In this document: one piece after another, positions 33,540 to 46,120 of the stretch | Numbering within the stretch: position 1 is the first letter of the stretch | Layout: every line of letters starts with the position of its first letter | Origin: Echinochloa phyllopogon | Lineage: Eukaryota; Streptophyta; Magnoliopsida; Poales; Poaceae | DNA: 64,000 nucleotides | Assembly: GCA_033239725.1 (NCBI GenBank) | Contig: BTCW01000004.1 | Span: forward strand, 6,897,001 to 6,961,000 | Reading direction: 5' to 3' | The notes under the pieces: generated by a model | Database searches by the model: none | Seen by the model: only the letters and a program-made list of their open reading frames with translations | What the model was told of the DNA's origin: nothing | Translations under genes and position numbers: made by a program

Positions 33540-35380
33540 CTAGGGGTGTACTGAACTATGACGGTCCAGGATCATTGGGGTGCATCCTGAAATTACCATG
33601 TACCCAGGGATGGATTTTTCGTGTAGTTGTGAAATGAATCTTGTATTGACTATTGAGTATGATCATGCTGGGTGCTTCTGGCTATTGCTTATGTGGTTAT
33701 TTTGATCACAATTTGCTTGGATGATATGTCCCCATTTGAGGCTTCTATGTAATGTGAATGCCCAATGGGGATAAAATGCATGATTCAATCTTTTTTTCTG
33801 GTGGTGCACCTGATCGTAGCTGATTTCCCTAACTTCTAGTGCTTGCATTGCTTGGAGGTTTTCATGCTTTTTGGTATACGGATGTGTGCAGATGCATTGG
33901 CTTTTGCCCTGTTGGGCTATGGAACCATTTCTTTCCATTTACAGCTTGAGACCAACAACTTCCAGACCTCTGTTGCAGGTTATGACTATCACCTACATTT
34001 GTAGGCTTCAATTTCTTTTTTGGTGTTCAGTTGGTTCTCGTTTTGAAGGGCCTAGACAGCCATTCAGGGACATATTGGGTTCCAACTATATATCATTTGC
34101 ACATTATGTACTAGATCATCTTTTCCTGAATTCTGTGGGTAATATTTTCCTGACTTCTGTTCAAGCTACGGGTAAGTGTAAATTCACTTGCTCTAAAAGG
34201 ATGTAATAATTATATGTTGGGAATTTCACTGATCAATTGTTTCTGTTTCTGTTTTTGCTATATGCAGGTAGAAGTTAGTGTAAGAATAATCTCTGATTTC
34301 CATCTTGATCATGATCGCATACAGGAGATAAGGCATGATGTGGACATACTGTCTCTGAGTTTCGAAATAGTAAGGAATTGATGTCATCTACCCATGTTTG
34401 CATGCTATACAATCTTGTGTAGCTCTATTGCAACCAGGCTGCGGCAGCCATAGGCTTACGGGTCTGTATATGCTCTTGTTCATTTAATTTTTTTATGGCC
34501 CTATTGATCTACTCATTATGGGTTTATCTTGATCAAGTTGTCAGGATCCTGTTTTTTTCTTGTTTAAGGCATTTTTCCGAGCTTATGTTACATTTGTGGA
34601 GTTAATACAAATTCCTTCACTCCGAATTGATAATTTTCTATATGTTGATGATTTGCTTATTTTTTTCACTTTTGTTTTGGGCAGATAAGGTCAAATTCCA
34701 TTGGTTGGGAAATCATGGTCAAATGCTCCTATTCCTTCAACTTTCATCTCGACCAAATCATGGTGGAAAATAATTCATGATGTCATTGGTTTTGTCTCAA
34801 ATTATCTATGGTAAGAACATCATTGACCATGTAGAGTTCCTTCGAGACTTGTAAGGTAGTGGCATCTGGTGCCATCTTTGCTTGATGTAGTGTTATTAAA
34901 ACCTTTTGTAGCTCTATGCCTCTGTTGCAGTTTTATTGTGGCTAGTTCCTGATTATGCTATTGTGTGATAAGTGATATCTAAGGGAATATGGGATTGAGG
35001 AGTTGTATAAACTCTTCACTTTATGAGTATTTGTGTTCTCATTTTATTTTGTTGATGGCCCCGTTGATATACTCATAATGGATTGTGGTGACACAAAGTA
35101 CATTAAACAACTTACATCATTTTTTTTCTTGATGGTGCCATGCTTTTGTAGGGATTTTCTATACACCATTATTATTGGTGGTGAATTTTAGTGGTACCAG
35201 CTGATGGTCTCTCTTTTTATGTTGTTGATGATCCTACTGATTCATAATGAGATTATCTAGATCAGGTTGTTGGAGATTTGGAGTCATTATTTTGTATTTA
35301 TCCTTTTGTGTTATATGTATGCTTTTGTAAGACATTTTCCAAGCTTAACAAAAGCCGAGGTTTAATACAAATCCAAATTT
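33540..35380 (+). repeat. Tail of gene C: the same degenerate repeat
   Basis: Begins with 3'-UTR-like sequence (AATGAATCTTGTATTGAC near 33635). From about 33930 it follows the gene B tail: TTTCCATTTACAG, GCAGGTTATGACTATC, TTCAGTTGGTTCTCG and GCAGGTAGAAGTTAG with CATCTTGATCATG (about 34295), then a second round at about 34745 (TTCATCTCGACCAAA). TTTATTTTGTTGATGGCCC-type phrases recur near 34490, 35045 and 35220. The array ends at about 35380. Divergence from the B tail is high. Confidence 0.6.
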
Positions 35381-36084
35381 ATCCACGCCCCTGTTTGGGA
35401 ACGCTTTTCTCAGCCACGCTTAGATTATAAGATAAGCAAAGATTTTCTCGCTAATCGTTTTTCACTTATTGTAGTACAAATCTCTGAAACGGATTACCAC
35501 AGAAACAAAATAAGCGAAAATAAGCGGGGTGTTTGGTGAAATTCTCGCTTACTTTCATACAAAGGCTTTGCACATCCTGCCTCTAGAATTTCTATTACTC
35601 AGCAATCAGCATGTGTGTATCCTTCGTATTTGCTTAGTTCCAAGTCATATTGATTTGATCCAGAGTTTTCGTGCATCGCGTCAAACGTGACCATGTCGGC
35701 AGTGCTGAACAAGATGACAACAAAAATTTTAAGTTGTCATTGGAGTAGGGAATGATGTGCTCTGCCCGGGTCGAATTCGGTGGCAGTACTCACATGGTAC
35801 GGCCTAATCAGAAGTAGAGACCTCATCAGCGGCGGCTAGTCATCAGGCACAAGCATGTCCTTTGGCTCCGCGGCCGCATCATTCCAACTTTCCAAGCAAC
35901 GCGGGAGCTCCAAAGCTGCCAACTTCCACATATCGCGGCGGTTGGCCGTCGGTTAGACGGTTACCACGCACACGAGTCCCTACTGATAGAAAGTCGCGCG
36001 TGGTTGCTTTCGAATTTCCTCCCATTGCCCCCATATATTGGATTTACCAATTATGTCGACATGCATGATCAGTAGCAGATATGC
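35381..36084. other. Intergenic region
   Basis: No gene is supported. Positions 35385-35560 start CCCCTGTTTGGGAACGC and contain repeated AATAAGCG motifs and may be a MITE remnant. Confidence 0.4.
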
Positions 36085-36350
36085 CCTTAGATGCCAAATT
36101 TAGAGTGCCAAATTTAGCGTCTTAATGTATGTGTCTCACTGTAACATTTCGTTTATATTTATGAAAAATTGTCCAAACATTAATTAATTAGGTTCAAAAT
36201 ATTCGTCTCGTAAAGTACAGCAAAACTGTGCAATTATTTTTTTTCATCTATATTTAGTACTATATGCGTGTGTCTATATTTTAATGTGATGAAAATATTC
36301 TTTTTTGCATAGTAAATTTTGAAGTGCAAAATTAGAAACTAAACAAGGCT
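36085..36350. mobile_element. Diverged MITE ending AACTAAACAAGGC
   Basis: Contains GTCTCACTGTAACATTTCG, TTAGGTTCAAAATATTCG and TCGTCTCG in the order seen in the related MITEs, and ends GAAACTAAACAAGGC. The left end is degenerate. Confidence 0.55.
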
Positions 36351-36539
36351 ATATAGGCCGGTGGTCAAGGCACACGCAGCTATCGCCCAGTCAAACGTTC
36401 CGTCGTTGGATCGATCGATCTAGTAGCAAGCAGCTATTGGTCCGTTGCACTTGCGCGTGGATGCATGGCCAGCGTCAGCGTCAGCAGCTTGGTAATCTCG
36501 ATCTTTGCCCCATCAGCCGTGACGTCGCAGGCAAAGAAA

Positions 36540-36836
36540 GGATGTGTTTAGTTCCAAAAAATAGTAGAAAAAGTTTGGTAAAAATGTCACATCCAACACT
36601 GTAGCGCACTGTAGCATTTTTCGTTTGTTTATGGTAAACATTGTCCTACCATGATCTAACTAGGCTCAAAAGATTCGTCTCGTCGTGTACATCAAAACCA
36701 TATAATTAGTTTTTTTTATTTACCCACGTTTAGTGCTCCATGCACGAGGAGAGAGATTTGATGGATAGATGGATAGTGAAGTTTGGAGAGAGAATTTTGG
36801 GAAGTTTGGTGATTTGATGGGGAACTAAACACAGCC
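36540..36836. mobile_element. MITE of the GTGTTTAGTTC-ended family
   Basis: Left GGATGTGTTTAGTTCC and right GGAACTAAACACAGCC are inverted repeats. The core carries CACTGTAGCGCACTGTAGC and CAAAAGATTCGTCTCGTCG. AAA on both sides suggests a 3-bp target duplication. Confidence 0.85.
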
Positions 36837-36860
36837 AAAGAATGGTCGGGACGTGACAAC

Positions 36861-37141
36861 GGCGGTGTTCACTTCCCTGAAAATGGAATGTGAATTTGGG
36901 TGAAAATGTCACATCGAACGCTGTAGCGCACTGTAGCATTTTTCGTTTGTTTGTGTTAATTATTGTCCTACCATGACTTAACTAGGCTCAAAAGATTCGT
37001 CTCGTCGTGTACATCAAAATCATGTACTTAGTTTTTTTATATACCTACATTTAATGCTCCATGCATGAGGAGAGAGATTTGATGTGATAGTGAATAGCGA
37101 AGTTTAGAGAGATAAAGTTTGGAGGAAGTTTTGAATTTGAA
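36861..37141. mobile_element. MITE of the same family, right end eroded
   Basis: Left end GGCGGTGTTCACTTCC and the complete family core; the expected right inverted repeat is missing, so it is truncated or decayed. It lies 24 bases after the previous copy in the same orientation. Confidence 0.7.
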
Positions 37142-38942
37142 GAGATGACATTTGATTGATTCTGCTTTCACGGCGTTCCCAGCTGACCGCGGGGGCAGGA
37201 GGCTGCAATTGCCAATTAGCAACACCTGTTACTTTCTGGGCTTTTTAAAAAAAAGACAAAGTGGCTTGCTTGCTGGGCTGGGTATTTCTGGATTTTAAGG
37301 AGTGGGACTATCATATTGGGCTTTCTGTCTTTTGTGGGCCAGTATGGTTGGGCTGTTTTTTTGTGTTTTCCCCGACGTCCCGAAATTCCAATCCCAAAAC
37401 TGAAGTGTCATGGAATTTCTGATGAAACAAGGCAGCTGCATGGCCATCAACTGAGACAGTGTCACTGTGTCAAAAAACAAAACTGAGACAGTGTCACCTT
37501 CACAGAACAAAACTGAGACCGAGTGTCGCCCAGGCCAATGAACACGGGGAAGAGCGGCGGATCGGTGTACGGTGTCTTACAAAAAAAACCCTGGTACCAG
37601 GCCCAGGCAGAGCACCGGTAGAGCCATTTCTTGTCAGAAAAGATCGCGGTTCCCTCTTTTACGAGTAAAGAAATGCCGGGGTTCATGGTGGCGTTGGCAA
37701 GTCAAGGACAAGAAGATAAAACCGTAATAAAAACAAAAGAAAAAACCGTAATAAAAACAAAAGAAAAAGGAGAGGGAAATCATTGTGTGATTTGAACTGA
37801 CAATTTGCACAACTATTCATATGTCGATTTATCTTATTTTCTTAGATAAGTTTTTTTACCTCGAGTTTTACATGGTTGTAGATGCCTGCATCCTCCATCT
37901 ATCCATATTTGTGTTAACTTTCATACATTTCTAAGGCGCTTTTTTGCATTTTAACAAAGTACAACAAATCACCTCAACCAACTGGAAATTTTTTTGATTT
38001 GTCTACCAACCACTAATAAATGAATTACTTTGTTGCTAGGCACCCGATTCTTTTTTTTAATTTCCTGGTATATCAAAGCATCATCGGTTTTCCTCTTGTC
38101 GTGTCGGTCAAGGCTTCATTTGTGACCCAGGCCAGTCGACTGTCATCGCCTTGGCCTTGCCATTTGCCAACAACTCGATGGTTTACCAATAAAAAAAAAC
38201 TCGATATGGATTACTCCGTCGAGACCCTATTCCACCCGAGCTCTTCCCTACACCTCTCGTTACCGTCGTTGCCCTACCCTACTTAACCCTGACCTGAAGT
38301 CTGCCCGACTCCAACCGCCACCCAATCTTCTTGAACCTTAATTTTCAATATCTGCTGGATAAGCAGTTATCCGGAAATTTTAGATGGGGGCTTGTACATT
38401 GGGTTAGTACCTTGCCATCGTGTTTTAGTCTTAAAAGTTTCGTCTGGGCATAGACGAAATCAACCTTTGTTGCGTTTCTCTAGTAGTTGCAGGTGAGTAG
38501 TTGGTAGCTTGCTTCTGGTTCTGGTACGCAATTGAAATGTCGTTCAAACTTTCCGTCTCAGTGCTCTCGTGCCGTCGTGCTCTTTAACATGTTGTCTTGT
38601 ACAAACGCATTTCTGGGTCAAAGCTGAAGTCTCTGTGTTTGCTTACCTACCCGTCTCCAATAGTCCAATCATGAGTTCAACGCAATCGCAGACGAAAATT
38701 TCAGAGGGAATGATGCTACTTTGAACATCTTTTGCGATACGTTTTGCTTCAAACTTTCAGTATACAAATACATCAATCCGAGGTATTCTCGCTCGGCAGT
38801 ATACGAAATCTCTCCCTTTCAAATTCTCGGGAGCAAGATCGAAGAACGTCATCAAGAAACCCAAAAACAAAAGAATCCATGGACACATTGTCAGCTAATC
38901 AGCTATGTACACTTGTAAATCATGATCCCTTTCTCTATGTAC
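37142..38942. other. Intergenic region and 3' flank of the kinase gene
   Basis: No gene is supported. Small tandem duplications occur (ACTGAGACAGTGTCAC near 37450-37500; AAACCGTAATAAAAACAAAA near 37720-37760). The final few hundred bases probably hold the 3' UTR of the minus-strand kinase gene. Confidence 0.4.
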
Positions 38943-41055
38943 TCATGCCCTGCTCAGTGTCGGCGGGCTCTCCGGTCTCTTCACCGCGCTCGCGTAGCGC
39001 AGCGGGCTCTCGGCGTGCACGGCCGACATGACGTGCCTCTTCCCCTGCCGGCTGCCGGCCTCCGCCTCCTCCTCGTCGTTCGCCGGAGCAGCGCCGGCCT
39101 CCGCGGCCGCCTTCGCCGGCGCCGGCGCCGCCTGGTCGCCGACGGTGTACACGAAGGGCCCCATGGGCACGTCGTCCTCGAGCGCGAGCAGCGGCTCCAG
39201 CGCATCCACGACGTCGCGCATGAAGGGCCGCGACTTGGGCACGCTCTGCAGGCACTGGTGGGCCACCCTGGCGGCCTTCTCGGCGGCGCGGGCCGAGTAC
39301 TGCGCCTCCAGGCCCGGGTCCATGAACCGGTGGAGCTTGTCGGCCCGCCGGAGGTAGGGGCGGGCCCAGTCCACGAGGTTCTGCTCGCGGCCGCGGCGGC
39401 GCTTGTCGACGGAGCGCCGGCCCGTGAGGAGCTCCAGGAGCACGACGCCGAAGCTGTACACGTCGCTCTTCGCCGTCAGGTGGCCCGTCAGGATGTACTC
39501 CGGCGCGGCGTACCCGTGGGTGCCCATCACGCGCGTCGTCACGTGCGTCGCGTCCCCCGAGGGGCCCTCCTTGGCCAGCCCGAAATCGGACAGCTTCGCG
39601 GTGTAGTCCTGGAAAATCAAATCACCATGGCAAAACTTGATGTCAGATCAGAGTTCAGTTCAGTAATTTATTTCAAAAGAATTTCAGTTCGGCAGCATTT
39701 GTGTTGTTCATCTAGTATGTGCCAAAGTCAGCAACAGTTTTGTAAGGAAAAGCACTGTGCTTTTGTACATTTAACTTCATCAACACTCTATTATTGATTG
39801 GCTGATTGCAACAGTGGTTGGGATGCACACGTCAGGTTTTGTTGTGCTTTGCAACTGCTACAGAGCTTTAGTAAGTTCCAAAATCCAAACTAACCAAATT
39901 ATTATACTAATAAAATAAGATTATCCTCCTCGGAGTTTAATTCATCACTTTCTTTAATAAACAATCTGCAGCCTGACAGCGACTAGGCACCCAATCAGGC
40001 AATTCTTTACCGTCCTAAATTACTCGGCATCAGCAGTAAAGACTAAGTCGGCTTGTTCAATTTTGCTGCGAATGTGCTGCCTGTGTGCAAGCTGTGTTTT
40101 TCATGGTGAGTAGGAAGACTGAAAGAGAGAGGTTGTTGGACTTGGTGAAGCTTACCGAGTCGAGCAGAATATTCGAGGCCTTGAAGTCGCGGTAGATCAC
40201 CGGAGTCTCCGCCTCGTGCAGGAACGCCAGTCCCTTGGCCGCGCCGACGGCGATCTTCAGCCGCGTCGACCATGGCAGCGACGCGAGGAGGTCTGCAATA
40301 TATCACACGAACACAAGCTATCGTTAGTCAATCGATCGATCACAAGCAGGTTTGTGGCAACAATCCGAACATTGTTCATCGAGATGATGAGATGAGATAA
40401 TAGTGGTAGTAGTGCTTACTCTTGAAGAGGTGATTCTCGAGGCTTCCCCTGGGCATGTACTCGTAGACGAGCATCCTGTGGTCGTCCTGGTGGCAGAACC
40501 CCACCAGGTTGACCAGATGCGGATGGCTCAGCATCCCGAGGTACACCACCTCCGCCTGTAGAAATCAAAATCAAAATCAAAACCAATCGGATCAGATTCA
40601 GAGACAAGCTAAGATTCATGAATTAACACGCGTGCAATTAACGATGGAGCTAGCCGTACCAGCCACTCGCGGTGGCCCTGGACGCCGCCGCTCTCGAGGT
40701 CGAGGTACTTGACGGCGACGTGCTGCGGCGCGAGGCCGGGGCGGAGCTTGGCGTCGACGAAGCCCTTGTAGACGGGGCCGAAGCCGCCCTCGCCGAGGAA
40801 GTTGGTGGTGGAGAAGTTCTTGGTGGCGGACTTGAGCTCGTCCAGCGTGAAGGCGTGCAGCTTGGTGGTCTCCAGCTTCCGCGACAGGTCCTGCAGCGAC
40901 AGCGACCGCAGGTTCGCCGTGCTCAGCCGCCGCAGCGTCGGCTTCCCGGGCCGCCGCTCCGGCCGCGGCGCCGCCTCGTGCCGCTGCTGCTTCTCCTCCT
41001 CCGGCGACGACGCCTCCTCGCCGCCGAGCCCGAAGCACCGCATCAGGCGCTTCAT
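38943..41055 (-). CDS. Receptor-like cytoplasmic kinase, RLCK-VII (PBL/RIPK-like), 444 aa
   Basis: Four coding exons on the minus strand: 41055-40660, 40555-40420, 40292-40156 and 39608-38943; the sum is 1335 bases in frame. ATG at 41055 (MKRLMRC) was chosen; a GTG six bases earlier is not a plant start. Domains: a basic N-terminal extension (1-70), then a Ser/Thr kinase with Gly loop GEGGFGPVYKG (88-98), VAVK Lys116, the RLCK-VII form of the catalytic loop YRDFKASN (Asp213), DFG (Asp231), an activation segment with THVTTRVMGTHGYAAPEY, and a SDVYSFGVVLLELLTGRRS helix. All catalytic residues are present. This family relays pattern-receptor signals at the plasma membrane in immunity and growth. 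Similarity seems closest to the RIPK/PBL8-type branch. There is no Gly2 for myristoylation; Cys7 could be acylated. The C-terminal 70 residues are Ala/Glu-rich. Confidence 0.92.
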
Positions 41056-41245
41056 GATCACCGATTCACCTCGTCGCTGCGCTGCGCTGCTCTGTTCTGC
41101 ACGTACCCTCGCCGGCGGCGCTCGCTAGCTGCTCCGGGTGGGGAGCGGTGGTTTTGGTCAGGAACCTTGGGCTGGGAGAGTTGGGGTGGGATCGGAGTCG
41201 ACGGGCGAATGAAATGGCGAGTTGGATGGAGGACACGGCGGGTGG

Positions 41246-41253
41246 TATATAAA
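41246..41253 (-). promoter_or_regulatory. Candidate TATA box of the kinase gene
   Basis: TTTATATA on the minus strand lies about 190 bases upstream of the ATG. It also reads TATATAAA on the plus strand, so direction is not certain. Confidence 0.4.
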
Positions 41254-43330
41254 GGCGGCAGCTTTGCTGCGAGTGCGGCCGGGTGGGTTCGAGGTGGGTG
41301 AGGTTGGGGAAGCGTCGCCTTTTTGACTTTTGGGAGGGGATTAATCGCGAGCTAATTCAGCAGGTGATCGAATTAGGAGCTATAGTAATTTAAGTGCTTG
41401 GATCATTGGTTTGTTAGTTACGGAGTAGTAGTTAATTAGGGGGAAGCCAGGCGAAAGCTCGGTGAAGCATAGCCATAGGATATACTCCGGCGTTGGTGAT
41501 CGCTGATGTGTGCGCCCAACGACGGGGACACGCCAACCACTGGGATCGGAAATCAGCTCGGCTCGTTCTTATCGGCAGGGAGTGGTAGGGCAGTTAGGGT
41601 GTGTTGTGTGATGTTCTATTTCATTTCATGGTTTTTTTATATATATTTCTTGTATACTTATATGTCTTGTATAGTTGGATTGGATGGATGGGAGCATAGT
41701 CACAAAGTTCCCGGGTCGATTGGGTCGAGGAACGGGATCGAGGGTCGAGGGTCGATGCTTTATAAAATTGTGGTACGGAGGAGGTATACCTCTTTGAGAC
41801 GAAAATTCACAACATGATACGTGAACCAAGGAACGTGGTATAGAAGAGTCAAGGAAAGCAAAGAAAAGGGAGAGAAAGATAAAAGAAAAGGGTTACATGA
41901 GCTGTCCCAAAGCCATCACGTATATTCATTGCCCAATCTATGCTGCAACATCACGCCTGCCTCATGTTGGAGCTTCTCCATGGCGACCTCCACGACCTTG
42001 ACCAGAGTTTACGACCCTACGGGGTGGGGACGATGATTCAGCGAAAATTAGGACGATGACCCATGGTGATCCTGACCCACGAATTGGGACGACGTTCCCG
42101 AGTCGTGGAACGTGGCACCGACCCCGTTTCCTGTTACTGTGGATAGGAGTGTAGTACTAGCTGGTACGTGCTGGGCGATCTTGAAATTGTGTTCCAACTC
42201 CCAGCACGGCCAGTCTGTCGTATCCGTATGCGTACTTGCAGGCCTCGACCGTTTCTCAATGATTTACGTCGTTATTGTCTCCGCTTTCTTTTTCTTAATT
42301 TGGTTGGTTTGGCCGTGTGTGTCATGGTGTCATTTTGTATCGCTGGATTATTGCCCCGGTTAGTTGTGTGATGACGATATATTCATCCCGAAGGAGCAAG
42401 GTAAGCGGTCTCAAATTAAGAAGCATTTCGCGTGCTAAAAAAATATAGCTCGAAAGGTACCGAAGGAAGCAAACCGTCCACCCTCCTTGTTGTTTTTTTC
42501 GGAAAGCTTTCCATATTATGTAGTACTGAGGTCGTGGGCATCTGCAAAGATGATACACAAAAGTTTATACACCACGCAATCATCACAATGATTGCCGGGT
42601 TTTAAGCAAATTATTATGTACTACCGTCTTTGTTTTTTTTTCTCAAATACACAAAAGCTATGCTTATCAATTCATTGAGACTATGTGCAAATTACGACGC
42701 GGACATGAGTTTATACCGCCACACTATCGTTGAGGTTTTGAAATGATTGTTAGATTACAAGCAATAAACATGCTGAAGATTCAAGCAACGTAGTAAACCA
42801 CATACGTATTAACTTTGAAATGGCTGACATGCATTTTTTTCTGTCCAAAAAATTATGTAAAAATAAATGAACGTGCTGTACTCCATTTGATTGTTTTTTT
42901 TTTTTTGCTTCTCCCCACCTATAACCGTGTGTGACCTCACTCTTAGCGTGCCCAAACGATCTCAAGAGTCTAGACGCTATCTCATTCAACACAAAATCAT
43001 TTTGTATGAACTCATCCAACGACCTGTTAAACACGGATCATTACAATTTGCACGAAATATACGGTCGCGTGGAAGGTTCAAAGGTTAATATGCAACATGC
43101 GTCTAGGCCTAGTACTAGGATACACGCCGTCTGACCAAAACAAGAGTCGTTTTCACACGTCTCTTTTGTTTGGAACCGGTTTCTCTTTCACACAGTTTCG
43201 TGTCATTAGCGCAGATGGTGGCAAGAGCTTTTCCAAAGTTTGGATAATAAAGTTGGTCATGATTGTATATATTTTCACAATCCCATGGATGGGCACAATT
43301 AGTGGTTGCAGTTGCTAAAATTATTCAGCA

Positions 43331-43395
43331 AGCCTCTCTCTCTCTCTCTCTCGCTCTCTCTCCCTCTCTCTCTCGCTCTCCCTCTCACTCTCTCC
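43331..43395 (+). repeat. Interrupted (CT)n microsatellite
   Basis: CTCTCTCT runs broken by CG and CC, followed by an A run. Confidence 0.9.
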
Positions 43396-44949
43396 AAAAA
43401 AAAAAAAGATGAGATGGAGAAGCCTTACCTGTTGGAGGTTGGAACAGGAACTTCGATTCCTTGTGCTTAATTTGTAGCCATAATATTTATGCATCACATC
43501 CACGCCAGTAGAAAAGTGGTAATTAAAGTACTGATGAACAAAAATAATCGTCGTTTATTTCACAATCCAAACAAGGAAGAAGACAGATTTTCATGGTGCA
43601 AGTTGTCCCACTAGAAAAGCGGTCTATTATCATGGATTCATTTCGGTATGTCTCTATGAATTGTGTCCCATCGTAGAAAGCGCAAAATTGAAATATCCCA
43701 CGCCACTATTAGTGTGGTGCTATGGATGAGTGTACATGATATTACAACAACTTTTGTGAGAAGATCAATGTTTGGATTCAGCTAACTACGCCCCTTTTTC
43801 CCCAGAAAATTCCAGGCGTTTTTCGTTTTGTTTAGTTTTTAGTTGCTCGGTGCCTTTTACCACTGAGATATTCCTAGTGGAGTTTGCTTTTGTTTTTTGT
43901 GGTTGTTTGCTTGTTCCTGACTTTTTTTTCTTCTAATAAAAATTACGCCAAATCTCTTGCCATTCCGTTTAAAAAGAAATTCCCAGGCGTCAGAATGGTA
44001 CAGATACCCTAGGTGGATACATTTTCCTTTTTTTTAAGGAAGAATGTTTACCAATGAGTGGCGAACACATAAAGGAGAGGGACCATGTAGGTTTGATAGC
44101 CCCCACATGGATTGTGAAATCACATGACGCTGGCCCTAGTGACAAAGTAAACTTTGTTTAAAAATAAAATTTCTCTTTCCAGGGGGCTTACCTTTAGATG
44201 CTTTTAACTCTTTTTTTTTTGAGGGAGAGAAAGGATGGCTTTAACTCGGAGCAAGCAAAGCCCCCACACATCAAAGTTTTAGGATCCAGCACTAGGAGGA
44301 GATACATACATACAGGATCATGACATGACCACTGTCCGTCCGTGTGTGCAGAATAACGACACCATTATTGGCGCTGGGATCTCACCTGGTCGAGTGGAGA
44401 TCCTTTCTTTCGTGTCCCGTGCGCCATCAGAAGAAGGCGACCACAGAAGAAACGAACGAGCACATGCGGACGCGCCCAAACGGGACCGGACCCGGCGCGC
44501 CCCGACACGCCCCGCCCCGTGCCGCGCCGCCTGCGCACGCGGCGGAGCGAGGAGGAGTCAGCATCCAGCCGGCCTCATGTGCCAGTGACCCAGTGCGCCA
44601 CCGAAGCTTCGGAACGGGCCCCGGCCGCCCTCCCATTCCCATGTCCTCATGTGCCGCGCGCGTGTTGACTTGAGGCACGCACGGCCACTTGTTGCCTTGT
44701 TGGGCATGGTGGGTGCATGGCCTGGCCGCAGCCCGGCGCCGGGACCTATGGGGCTCGCGGGGTCCGGCGACGACGCCACACGCACGCACGAACTCGAACG
44801 CAATTCTCCGGAATCTGGAGTCAAACGAGGCGCTCGCTCGGGGTCCTCCCTCAGCTCTGACCGACTGGCCGTTCCAGCTGCCGATCGGTCTCTAAACTAG
44901 TGGCGCGTTTCCTATGCTCACTTGCCGATGTTTACTAGTACTCCTGGTC

Positions 44950-46120
44950 GTTTGTTGCACGCCCGGTCAGCATGTGTCGTGCGATCGAACTGAATGGTTG
45001 CACTCGTGTGTATGCGTGTTCGGGGTATATACGCGGCCATGCGGCGGGGCGCCGGGACCAGTTCAGCGGCACGTACGGTGAGCGAGTAGTGGATCCAGTT
45101 AGGCAGTCACTGTTGATGGTTAGAGGCGTTCGTATTCAAGTGCAAGTGTGGTTAATTAGCATACGTACGTGCTCCAGTGGGCTGGCTGACTGTCACACGA
45201 ATGGCATGATTTTTAGGTGCTGTTTGGTTTAAAAATTGCATCGCAAACGCTAATAGATAGCAGAGGTATCGTTAACATGGCAACCAGTTTGTGGAAAGAA
45301 CTGGTTGGCCAACTTTTCATTCTTATCATGCTACCATACTAGTAATAACATCTACTAAAGGTGGGTAGGATTTAGCTTAAAGGTAAAAAAAAATCATCTA
45401 TTGCATTTTCATCGTGGATCCCCTTGTGCCGATTTGCTCAAAGTAGCTTTAGACTACTTAACCATTTGCTAGTACAATTTTTTAATAATATTGATTGGCT
45501 TGACATAATAGATTCTATTGGGTGGAAGTAGGCGGAAAAGGAGCTAATCCATCTGTTCCAAAAACAGGGTAAAATTTGATGGTTTTTCAACATCTTTTTT
45601 TTTACCAAAGTCGGAGAAGCTTGATTTGTAACTAGGATAAAATTAAAACATCTTATTTTTCATAATATGGTGAGTAATTTGATGTGGATTGGAGCGGGTA
45701 TAGGACCATATTGTGGGGAGAAAGCTGCGTGCCTGTCCTATTGTGCTTGATTTGTAGCTATTCGGTGTGTATAGTGTTATTAAGACACGTTTTTAATGCT
45801 CCCTTGTTGGCCCGGTCAACGTGCCCTGCAAGTTGAATGGCTGGACTCGTTCGCAGAGAGGGGTCCGTGTCCGTTGCTGCTGCGCTAGTTTAGCGACACG
45901 TACGGTGAATGGCTTCCCTCCATCAGACAGTCGCTGTTGATGGTTAGAGAGCGTTCATACTCAAGCGCAACTCGGTTATGTGACTCTCAGACTTCAGTGG
46001 GCTGGCGTTCACAACCGAGAAGGATTTTTATAACATCCGTTGGAATACTAGGCAGACAAAGAACAGACACGCCTATGCCGGTTTGGGAAAACAACTGGCT
46101 GTTAGTTCAACCTCGTTATT
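44950..46120 (+). repeat. Local direct duplication (about 44950-45320 and 45805-46120)
   Basis: Both arms share, in order, a CCCGGTCA.CGTG block, GAATGG.TG.ACTCGT, AGCG.CACGTACGGTGA, CAGTC.CTGTTGATGGTTAGAG, CGTTC.TA.TCAAG and CAGTGGGCTGGC. They are diverged and about 850 bp apart. Confidence 0.6.

Noticed and set aside
38922..39797. 291-codon plus-strand frame opposite the kinase
   Set aside because: Antisense of kinase exon 4; the minus-strand reading contains all kinase motifs.
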